Source: Nocardioides sp.
Lineage (GTDB): Bacteria; Actinomycetota; Actinomycetes; Propionibacteriales; Nocardioidaceae
Length of the DNA: 34,653 nucleotides
Assembly: GCF_016462705.1 (NCBI RefSeq)
Contig: NZ_JAEMSS010000024.1
Location: forward strand, 1 to 34,653
Direction of reading: 5' to 3'
The notes beneath the pieces are model-generated. The model made no database searches, was not told where the DNA came from, and saw nothing but the letters and a program-made list of their open reading frames with translations. The translations under genes and the position numbers were made by a program. Shown in pieces: positions 8,316-18,010 of the stretch (positions are counted from its first letter, which is position 1; every line of letters starts with the position of its first letter).

Positions 8316-9673
8316 TCGTCGGAGGACTCCGGCTCGACCGGCTCGTCGGTCGGGTCGTCGGGCGGCGACAGCACCGCCTGCGAGGCCTCGTCGATCTGCG
8401 TCGTCAGCGCCTCGATGTCGGGGATCTCGACGTTGAGGAGCAGCTCGATGCCGGGTTCGACCGCCTCCTCGAGCGCGGCCTCGTCGTCGAGCAGCGGCGG
8501 CACGTAGAGGTCGCGGACGCTGTCGTTGAAGACGTCGGCGCGGGCGGGCTGCCGCGTGGGCTGGAGGAAGTCGTCGGTCAGGGCGACGGTCTGGTTGGCC
8601 GGCACGAGGTAGCCGGCCGGCACCACCCGCTGCACCGACTCGGTGGAGATGATGTCGACCAGCAGGTCGGCGGACTCGGCCAGGTCGGGGGTGTCGGCCG
8701 CGATGCAGATCCCGGTCAGGCCGCCCACCGTGGCGGCGTCGTCGATGATCGGCATCGGCATCACCCCGAACTCGAGGCCCGGGACCCGGCGGAACTCGGC
8801 CGTCAGCGACCGGTCACCCACGATCATGCCGAGCTTGCCGCGCTCGAACCACGTGGCGGCGGTCCTGCGCGCCAGCTGGTCGGGGGTCAGCGTCAGGCGC
8901 GGGTCGCGCAGGACCGGGAGGGCCTGCTCGAGGGCCGAGCGGCTGTCGTCGGAGGAGAAGTCCAGCGAGGTCGGCTGGTCGTCGTCGTTGAAGATCCGGC
9001 CGCCGCCGCTGAGCACGAACGGCGAGAGCCCGTCCAGCGTCGGTGGGACGTAGAGCCCGCTCGTCCCCCGCCGCGGCCGGGTCGCGAACTCCGCGGCCAC
9101 GCGGAGCTCCTCGAGGCTCCAGCGCAGCCGCGCCTCGTCGTTGAGGTTGGGGACCTCGAGACCACGCTCGGCCATCCGCTCGAAGTCGACGAGCGCGGTG
9201 TTGTAGTAGACGACCAGGGGCGAGATGCCGTAGGGCATGCACTGCAGGTCGCGGTCGAAGGAGAACGCCTCGAGCGCCGCGCGCGAGTAGTCGTCGCCGA
9301 AGTCGACGTCGCGCTCGTCGAGACGCTCGCCGATGGGCTGGGTGATCCCCTCCTCGAGCAACGTGGCCAGGTCGCCGCGGTCGGCCAGGAACACGTCGGG
9401 CACGTCACCCTGCTCGATCGCGTCGATCAGCGCGCGGTGGGTGGCGTAGGTGGTCACCTCGACGTTGACCTCGTCGGTCTCCTGGTCGTAGACCTCGACG
9501 ACGTCCCGGTAGGCCGCCACCTCCTCGTCGGTCCCCCAGACGCCGAACTCGAGGTCGACCACCACGATCGGCGGCGGCGCCGAGGTCGGCTCGGGGTCGG
9601 GGTCGTCGGAGCCCGTGCACGCCGTGAGGGCCAGGCACGCCGTCAGCATGGCTCCGAGCAGCCTCGTTGCCAC
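8312..9673 (-). CDS. Extracellular solute-binding lipoprotein (ABC type, family 1)
   Basis: A 453-residue lipoprotein. The signal peptide ends with the lipobox LTAC, lipid Cys at C19, followed by an acidic/Pro linker. The mature protein shows the layout of family 1 (sugar-type) binding proteins: DLEFGVWGTDEEVAAYRDVVEVYDQET at the N-terminus, DVFLADRGDLATLL, MPYGISPLVVYYNTALV, and the FVLSGGGRIFND and WFERGKLGMIVGD segments. The likely role is capture of a sugar or oligosaccharide outside the membrane, but the ligand cannot be read. No permease or ATPase gene is nearby, so it is an orphan component. The start is a GTG with AGGAGGGGAG upstream and a TAGGCT -10 before that. Confidence 0.88.
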   Translation of the reverse strand: MATRLLGAMLTACLALTACTGSDDPDPEPTSAPPPIVVVDLEFGVWGTDEEVAAYRDVVEVYDQETDEVNVEVTTYATHRALIDAIEQGDVPDVFLADRGDLATLLEEGITQPIGERLDERDVDFGDDYSRAALEAFSFDRDLQCMPYGISPLVVYYNTALVDFERMAERGLEVPNLNDEARLRWSLEELRVAAEFATRPRRGTSGLYVPPTLDGLSPFVLSGGGRIFNDDDQPTSLDFSSDDSRSALEQALPVLRDPRLTLTPDQLARRTAATWFERGKLGMIVGDRSLTAEFRRVPGLEFGVMPMPIIDDAATVGGLTGICIAADTPDLAESADLLVDIISTESVQRVVPAGYLVPANQTVALTDDFLQPTRQPARADVFNDSVRDLYVPPLLDDEAALEEAVEPGIELLLNVEIPDIEALTTQIDEASQAVLSPPDDPTDEPVEPESSDD

Positions 9674-9703
9674 TGACGTCTCCCCTCCTGCGGACCGGCG
9701 GTC

Positions 9704-9709
9704 AGCCTA
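9704..9709 (-). promoter_or_regulatory. Candidate -10 of the solute-binding protein gene
   Basis: TAGGCT on the minus strand lies about 30 bases before the GTG at 9673, with an AGGAGGGGAG ribosome binding site between. Unlike several neighbours, this gene would have a short leader. Confidence 0.4.
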
Positions 9710-9750
9710 CAGAGGGCCTCCCCCGGTGTTCCCGCAGGTCGTTCCACCCG

Positions 9751-10143
9751 TCAGTCGACGGCATGCCACCTGCGGGCCGCGGCGACGACCAGGTCGAACG
9801 TGGCCCGGTCGAGCGCGGCGCCCTCCCGCCGGATGTCGGCGTCACCCAGCGTGATCAGCCGGTCGAGCCGCACCTCGCTCGGACGGCCCTCCCGGTCCCA
9901 GGCGCCGGTGCCGACGTCCATCCAGTGCCGGCCGGCCGCGGCCTCCTCCACCGCGTCGCGGTCGTGGTCCTGGCTGCTGAGCATCAACCCAGCCCACCAC
10001 GGGACCCCGTCGACGACGGTGTGCCCGATCAGCAGCACCGGCCGGTCCTTGCCGCGGGCCGGGTCGTCCTCGTAGGGCACCCACGCCCACACGACCTCGC
10101 CGGGGTCCGGCTCACCGTCGGTCTCGGGCTGGTAGGACGTCAC
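9751..10143 (-). CDS. PemK/MazF-like protein, orphan
   Basis: A 130-residue protein with the start typical of actinobacterial PemK/MazF-like proteins: DPGEVVWAWVPYEDDPARGKDRPVLLIG. The PGEVVWA strand, the Arg/Pro loop (GKDRPVL) and the later strand pattern match the MazF fold, whose known members cleave mRNA. No antitoxin gene lies beside it: the flanks are a 77-bp spacer and an intergenic repeat. It may therefore be a housekeeping-type relative instead of an active toxin. The start is GTG with TAGGGT six bases upstream, a leaderless arrangement. MazF-fold membership is fairly sure; toxicity is not. Confidence 0.78.
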   Translation of the reverse strand: MTSYQPETDGEPDPGEVVWAWVPYEDDPARGKDRPVLLIGHTVVDGVPWWAGLMLSSQDHDRDAVEEAAAGRHWMDVGTGAWDREGRPSEVRLDRLITLGDADIRREGAALDRATFDLVVAAARRWHAVD

Positions 10144-10149
10144 GCGCCC

Positions 10150-10155
10150 ACCCTA
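10150..10155 (-). promoter_or_regulatory. Leaderless -10 of the MazF-like gene
   Basis: TAGGGT on the minus strand is followed by 6 bases and then the GTG at 10143. The -35 region falls inside the left arm of the inverted repeat at 10164-10178, so that element could influence this promoter. Confidence 0.5.
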
Positions 10156-10163
10156 GGAGCGAA

Positions 10164-10260
10164 GGTGGAGCGCGCCGGACCGGGAGCGCCTCACGGCGCG
10201 TGGCCGCTCGAAGCGGCTAATTTTGGGACCCGGGGCTGCCGCGGCCCGGCACGCTCCACC
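10164..10260 (-). other. Intergenic inverted-repeat element with nested hairpins
   Basis: The outer arms GGTGGAGCGCGCCGG (10164-10178) and CCGGCACGCTCCACC (10246-10260) pair over 15 positions; the only difference is a C-A mismatch on the plus strand that becomes a G-U pair in a minus-strand RNA. Inside are a CCGGG/CCCGG stem (10180-10184 with 10229-10233) and two compact hairpins, GCGCC/GGCGC (10186-10199) and GCCGCT/AGCGGC (10203-10217). It lies between two minus-strand genes. It could be a structured RNA, a regulatory element of the downstream promoter, or a small REP/MITE-like repeat. No known RNA family is recognised. Confidence 0.45.
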
Positions 10261-10300
10261 GACAGTGTAACGAGACGACCCGGGTGGGCATTCCGTTTCG

Positions 10301-10897
10301 TCAGCTGAGCCCGTGCGCGAGCTCCTCGTGCCCGGCGGCCTCGAGCTGCTCGGCGAGCACCAGCATCCGCTGGACGTCGGGCTCGCTGCGCTCGGGCAGC
10401 ACGGCCCTCCCGGTGGCCACCACCCGGGAGAACGCCGCCGCGCGGAACAGCACGTCGGCGAACTCGCTGGCGGCGATCCCGCGCAGCACCTCGTCGACCA
10501 TCGTCTTGAGCTCCTCGGGGCCCGGCGGCTCCGCCACCCCGGCGACGACCTGGGCCACCGGCGCCCGGACCACCCCGGCGTCGTACTCCCGGGCGACGCC
10601 CAGCGGGTCGGCGTAGACCCAGGAGCGCAGCAGGAACAGCCGCCACAGGCAGCCGGCCAGCGAGTCGGCCGCCGAGTGCGACCAGACCTCGGCGATGGTC
10701 TCGATGCCCTCGGTGTCGGCGAGGTGCAGGATCCGCTCGGCGACGGCGGGGTCGTCGGTCGCCCGCGCCCCGCGGACCAACAGGTTCGCCGCCCGGTCCG
10801 CGGCCTCGCTCAGCAGCGCCGGGTCCGCACCCGCGTCGATCTCGGCGAAGAACCCCGCGCCGGGTCGCATCGGGCGGTGGTGCTGGCGCTCTGACAC
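10301..10897 (-). CDS. Conserved-looking protein of unknown function beside hrpA
   Basis: A 198-residue, mostly helical, soluble protein with no signal peptide or membrane segment. The sequence is rich in Ala, Glu and Leu, with W-containing middle segments (EVWSHSAADSLAGCLWRLFLLRSWVYADP) and a C-terminal ALPERSEPDVQRMLVLAEQLEAAGHEEL. I do not recognise a family. It begins with a GTG, 7 bases after a TAGCCT -10 whose first three bases are the hrpA stop codon. It lies directly downstream of hrpA on the same strand (10 bp), so it may also be read from the hrpA transcript. Confidence 0.7.
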   Translation of the reverse strand: MSERQHHRPMRPGAGFFAEIDAGADPALLSEAADRAANLLVRGARATDDPAVAERILHLADTEGIETIAEVWSHSAADSLAGCLWRLFLLRSWVYADPLGVAREYDAGVVRAPVAQVVAGVAEPPGPEELKTMVDEVLRGIAASEFADVLFRAAAFSRVVATGRAVLPERSEPDVQRMLVLAEQLEAAGHEELAHGLS

Positions 10898-10907
10898 GAC
10901 GGTCAGG

Positions 10908-14690
<3,783 letters not shown>

Positions 14691-14692
14691 GG

Positions 14693-14728
14693 CCCCACCA
14701 TTGTCCCCACCACTGTCCCCACCACTGT
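14693..14728. repeat. Three 12-bp tandem repeats just upstream of hrpA
   Basis: The plus-strand unit CCCCACCACTGT occurs three times in a row (14693-14704 with one change, 14705-14716, 14717-14728). It lies in the spacer between hrpA and the divergent membrane gene. It may be part of the hrpA leader, a protein-binding array, or coding if hrpA starts at 14738. Confidence 0.65.
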
Positions 14729-14758
14729 CTGCGACCACCCGACCCGAAGGCGAACGAG

Positions 14759-15034
14759 ATGAGCGAGGAGCAAGGATCCACGGGCGAGCTGGGCGTGCTG
14801 ACGCCCATCAAGATGCTCTTCGCGGTCGCCGTCGGCATGGCGATCCTCGCCCTGTTCGGCTGGCTCTTCGTCGTGTCGTGGCTCGGCGTCCCGTGGGAGA
14901 TCGGTCTGCCGCTGTCCCTGGTGGCCGGCCTGGCGATGCTGGCGTGGAGCGGCGGCGGGTGGTGGCGCCTGGTGTCGGTCGGGCTCTGGGTCACCGGCCT
15001 CGTGTGGCTGGTGGTGTGGCTGGTCGCCCGCTGA
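14759..15034 (+). CDS. Small membrane protein of unknown function
   Basis: A 91-residue protein with three hydrophobic segments (about residues 19-43, 48-63 and 69-89) separated by very short loops containing WEIG and GGGWWR. The N-terminal 17 residues are polar. No family is recognised. A GAAGG ribosome binding site lies 8 bases before the ATG. It ends 7 bp before the KstR-type operator of the steroid dehydrogenase gene, but nothing links the two functionally. Confidence 0.7.
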   Translation: MSEEQGSTGELGVLTPIKMLFAVAVGMAILALFGWLFVVSWLGVPWEIGLPLSLVAGLAMLAWSGGGWWRLVSVGLWVTGLVWLVVWLVAR

Positions 15035-15041
15035 CCGCTTG

Positions 15042-15057
15042 CTAGAACACGTTCTAG
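15042..15057 (+). promoter_or_regulatory. KstR-type operator in the kstD promoter
   Basis: CTAGAACACGTTCTAG is an inverted repeat with 7-bp arms and a 2-bp centre. It fits the published KstR consensus TnnAACnnGTTnnA at every fixed position. It sits between a TTGCTA -35 (15039-15044) and a GACCAT -10 (15062-15067), spaced 17 bp, with the GTG start 6 bases after the -10. Repressor binding here would block the promoter. KstR is the TetR-family repressor of cholesterol breakdown in mycobacteria and rhodococci; its gene is not seen in this window. Confidence 0.75.
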
Positions 15058-15073
15058 TTGCGACCATCGCCCG

Positions 15074-16603
15074 GTGACGGAGCAGCAGTACGACGTGGTG
15101 GTGGTCGGGTCCGGCGGCGGGGCGATGACCGCGGCGGTGCTGGCCGCGAAGGCCGGCCTGCGCACGGTGGTCATCGAGAAGACGGCGTACCTGGGCGGCA
15201 CCTCGGCCTACTCGGGCGGCGCGTGCTGGCTGCCGGGCAGCCAGGTGCAGCAGCGCGCCGGGATCCCCGACTCGACCCAGGGCGCTCGCGACTACCTCGC
15301 CGCGATCCTCGAGGACCCGGACGCTGGGTTCAACGCTGGGAAGGTCGAGGCCTTCCTCACCCACTCCCCGGAGCTGGTGGCGGAGCTGGAGTCGGACCCT
15401 GGCCTCGACTTCGAGTGGCTTCCGTTCTCGGAGTACTACGACGCCCCCGGCCGGGTGCCGATGGGGCGCTCCATCCAGCCGACCAACGTCAAGCGCGCCG
15501 ACCTGCCGCCCGAGGTCGCGGAGCTCGTCCGGCCCCCCGTCGAGCGGGACCGCGCCGGCGAGGGCGGCCGCAACACGCTGAGCGGAGGTCAGTCGCTGAT
15601 CGCGCGGCTGGCCGCGATCTTCGTCCGGGAGGGCGGCGAGCTGCGCACCAACCTGCCGGTGACCGGTCTCGCGTCCGACGACAGCGGCCGGGTCGTCGGC
15701 GTCGCCGTGATGTCCCCCGAGGGCCCGATCGAGATCGACGCCGCGCGCGGCGTGGTCCTCGGCTCCGGCGGGTTCGAGGGCAACGCGGCGATGCGGGCCG
15801 AGCACGACGTGCCCGGCGACGTCGCCTGGACGATGGCGCCGCACGCGACCAACACCGGCGAGCCGCTGACCGCGGCGATGGCCTTGGGCGCGGCGACCGA
15901 CTTCCACGCGCTCGGCTGGTTCTGCCCCGGCCTCGAGCAGCCGGACGGGGGCGGGTCCTTCACGCTCGGGTTCCGCAGCGGCCTGATGGTCGACCAGACC
16001 GGACGCCGCTACGCCAACGAGTGCCTGCCCTACGACCGGTTCGGCCGGATCATGGCCCAGGCCCCTGAGCGGATCCCGTCGTGGTTCGTCTTCGACAGCC
16101 GCGAGGGCGGCCGGCTGCCCGCGATCGCCATGCCCGAGGGCGACCCGGCCGCGCACCTCGAGGCCGGCACCTGGGTCACGGCCGAGACCGTCGAGGAGCT
16201 TGCCGCCGCGACCGGCCTGCCCGCCGACGTCCTGACCGAGACCGTCGCCCGGTTCAACGCCTTCGCCGAGTCGGGGGTGGACGAGGACTTCGGCCGCGGC
16301 GAGGACGAGTACGACACGTTCTTCGCCGGCGGCACCGGCCCCAACAAGGCGCTGACGCCGTGCGACCAGGCGCCGTTCTACGCCGCCCGGTTCGTGCTGT
16401 CCGACCTCGGCACCAAGGGTGGGCTGGTCACGGACGCGGCCGGCCGGGTGCTGCGCGAGGACGGGTCCGCCATCCCGGGCCTCTACGCGTGCGGCAACAC
16501 CGCGGCGTCCGTGTTCGGGTCGGTCTACCCCGGGCCCGGCGCACCCCTGGGCTCGGCGATGGTCTTCGCCTCGCTGGCGGTCCGGGACATCGCCGGAGCC
16601 TGA
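15074..16603 (+). CDS. kstD: 3-ketosteroid dehydrogenase-like FAD flavoprotein (KstD family)
   Basis: A 509-residue flavoprotein of the family that introduces double bonds into the A ring of 3-ketosteroids (EC 1.3.99.4 and relatives). Residues 6-40 form the FAD fold (YDVVVVGSGGGAMTAA ... VVIEKTAYLGGTSAYSGG). The C-terminal signature is present: LTPCDQAPFYA, SDLGTKGGLVTDAAGRVLR, then GLYACGNTAAS and YPGPGAPLG. Y485 and G489 fall where the catalytic Tyr and Gly of characterised KstD enzymes lie (Tyr then Gly four residues on). Delta-1 versus delta-4 activity cannot be told from sequence. The GTG start lies behind a promoter carrying a perfect KstR-type operator, which supports a steroid role. 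Confidence 0.85.
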   Translation: MTEQQYDVVVVGSGGGAMTAAVLAAKAGLRTVVIEKTAYLGGTSAYSGGACWLPGSQVQQRAGIPDSTQGARDYLAAILEDPDAGFNAGKVEAFLTHSPELVAELESDPGLDFEWLPFSEYYDAPGRVPMGRSIQPTNVKRADLPPEVAELVRPPVERDRAGEGGRNTLSGGQSLIARLAAIFVREGGELRTNLPVTGLASDDSGRVVGVAVMSPEGPIEIDAARGVVLGSGGFEGNAAMRAEHDVPGDVAWTMAPHATNTGEPLTAAMALGAATDFHALGWFCPGLEQPDGGGSFTLGFRSGLMVDQTGRRYANECLPYDRFGRIMAQAPERIPSWFVFDSREGGRLPAIAMPEGDPAAHLEAGTWVTAETVEELAAATGLPADVLTETVARFNAFAESGVDEDFGRGEDEYDTFFAGGTGPNKALTPCDQAPFYAARFVLSDLGTKGGLVTDAAGRVLREDGSAIPGLYACGNTAASVFGSVYPGPGAPLGSAMVFASLAVRDIAGA

Positions 16604-16617
16604 CCGGAGGACCACCG

Positions 16618-16654
16618 GACCCTGACAGGTTCCTGACATTCGCCGGTCAGGGTC
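16618..16654 (+). promoter_or_regulatory. 11-bp-spaced direct repeats and inverted repeat before the secreted-protein gene
   Basis: CCTGACAggttCCTGACA (16621-16638) is a pair of 7-bp direct repeats with an 11-bp period, the layout bound by OmpR/PhoB-type regulators. It is enclosed by a longer inverted repeat, GACCCTGAC (16618-16626) and GTCAGGGTC (16646-16654), which could also act as a terminator hairpin for the dehydrogenase gene. The sequence GACAGGTTCCT (16624-16634) recurs with one change as GACACGTTCCT (17304-17314) at the promoter of the response regulator gene. Confidence 0.45.
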
Positions 16655-16660
16655 ACTGCC

Positions 16661-17284
16661 ATGAAGCCACGAACCGCAGCCCTGTCCGCCACCCTCGCCG
16701 CCACCGTCGTCGCGACGCCGCTGGCCTGGAGCGTGCTCAGCTCCGGCGCCAGCGCCGTTCCGGCCAGGACCACCCCCGTCGCCGTCCAGGCCGTCGCCGT
16801 TCAGGCCGTCGCCCCCACCGTCGTACCGGCCGAGACCGCGACGCCGCAGGCCGAGACCGGCCCGCCGGTGCTGCGCGTCGAGGACGTCCTGAGCCACGGC
16901 AGCGCGCGGCGCACCGCCCTCTTCGAGGCCTACACGGCCTGTCTCCTCGACGAGGGCGCCCCGACCGTCGAGGACGAGCGCCCCGTCCCGGACGTGGGCT
17001 ACAACCAGGCCCGCGGCGTCGCCATCGCCGACCCCGTCCCGGCCCGGATCGAGCGCGCGTGTGCTGACCTGCTGCCGGTCTACCCGCCGTCCCTGGAGGC
17101 CGCCACCAACCCCGACTTCGCGGCCGACGCGGCGTCGTACGTCGCCTGCCTGCGCAGCAACGGCATCTGGGTGCGGCTGCTGAACGACCGCAACATCAGC
17201 TGGACCTACCTCGCCGGCCACGACGTGCCCGAGGACAACGCCCGGATCGAGGACGAGTGCCTGCTCGCGAGCTTCGCCGACTGA
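16661..17284 (+). CDS. Secreted four-cysteine protein, first gene of a two-component operon
   Basis: A 207-residue exported protein. The signal peptide (basic KPR start, hydrophobic to about residue 26, cleavage near SSGASA) is followed by a low-complexity Val/Ala/Pro linker to about residue 68. The folded part has two cysteine modules: C94 in EAYTACLLDEGAP with C134 (RACADL), and C163 in VACLRSNG with C200 (EDECLL). Both likely form disulfides outside the cell. A very similar ACLR..G....CL module is present in the sensor part of the kinase encoded two genes on. No family is recognised. It precedes the regulator by 42 bp and probably belongs to the same regulatory unit. Direct repeats suited to an OmpR-type regulator lie upstream. 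Confidence 0.78.
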   Translation: MKPRTAALSATLAATVVATPLAWSVLSSGASAVPARTTPVAVQAVAVQAVAPTVVPAETATPQAETGPPVLRVEDVLSHGSARRTALFEAYTACLLDEGAPTVEDERPVPDVGYNQARGVAIADPVPARIERACADLLPVYPPSLEAATNPDFAADAASYVACLRSNGIWVRLLNDRNISWTYLAGHDVPEDNARIEDECLLASFAD

Positions 17285-17313
17285 ACGCGGGCCCCGGGTC
17301 GGGGACACGTTCC

Positions 17314-17319
17314 TAGACT
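17314..17319 (+). promoter_or_regulatory. Leaderless -10 of the first response regulator gene
   Basis: TAGACT is followed by 7 bases and the ATG at 17327. It abuts the GACACGTTCCT element (17304-17314) shared with the upstream gene's promoter, consistent with autoregulation. Confidence 0.55.
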
Positions 17320-17326
17320 CGCGGCA

Positions 17327-18010
17327 ATGGCACGCATCCTGGTGGCCGAGGACGATCCCAAGCAGGCCGAGCTGATCCGTCGGTACGCCGTCGCGGAGGG
17401 ACACTCCGTGACGGTCGTACCCGACGGCAGCCAGGCCCTGGAGGCGATCCGGCAGCGGGTCCCCGACCTGCTCATCCTCGACGTGATGATGCCGGCGCTC
17501 GACGGGCACGACGTCTGCCGGGTGCTGAGGGCGGCCCCGGAGACCGGCCACCTGCCGATCCTCATGCTGACCGCGCGGGTCGGCGAGGACGACCTCCTCC
17601 GGGGCCTGGACCTCGGCGCGGACGACTACCTGACGAAGCCCTACAGCCCCCGCGAGCTGATGGCCAGGGGGCGCGCACTGCTGCGCCGGAGCGGGGCGAC
17701 CGGCACCGAGGCTGCCCGCCCTGCGGTCACGGTGGGCGACCTGACCGTGGCACCGGCCAGCCACGAGGTGTCGTTCCGGGACGTGCCGGTCGACTGCACC
17801 CCCGGCGAGTTCGCACTCCTCGACATCCTCGTGTCCGAGCCGGGCCGGGTGTTCAGCCGGGACCAGCTGCTCCGGCACCTGCACGGTGCCGAGGACTTCG
17901 TGTCCCGCCGGACGGTGGACGTCCACGTCGCCAACCTGCGCAAGAAGCTCGACCCCGCACTGATCCGCACCGTCTACGGCGTTGGCTACGCGTTCGCGAT
18001 CCAGCGGTGA
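17327..18010 (+). CDS. OmpR/PhoB-type response regulator
   Basis: A 227-residue two-domain regulator. The receiver domain (residues 1-118) has the acidic pocket E8/D9/D10, the phosphoacceptor D52 (LILDVMMP), the switch T82 and K104 (YLTKPY). The C-terminal winged helix (about 130-225) has the family ending VDVHVANLRKKLDPALIRTVYGVGYAF. It should bind DNA as a dimer on 11-bp-spaced repeats, and such repeats occur upstream of the neighbouring secreted-protein gene. The start is leaderless. The stop TGA overlaps the GTG start of the kinase gene (GTGA), so the pair is translationally coupled. Confidence 0.93.
   Translation: MARILVAEDDPKQAELIRRYAVAEGHSVTVVPDGSQALEAIRQRVPDLLILDVMMPALDGHDVCRVLRAAPETGHLPILMLTARVGEDDLLRGLDLGADDYLTKPYSPRELMARGRALLRRSGATGTEAARPAVTVGDLTVAPASHEVSFRDVPVDCTPGEFALLDILVSEPGRVFSRDQLLRHLHGAEDFVSRRTVDVHVANLRKKLDPALIRTVYGVGYAFAIQR

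Noticed and set aside
10203-10224. A plus-strand Rho-independent terminator (GCCGCT/AGCGGC followed by TAATTTT)
   Set aside because: No plus-strand gene precedes it; both flanking genes are on the minus strand. It is better treated as part of the inverted-repeat element.
10144-10300. A tRNA gene in the structured intergenic region
   Set aside because: There is no acceptor stem of 7 bp, no T-loop GTTCGAnTC and no anticodon arm in the right order.
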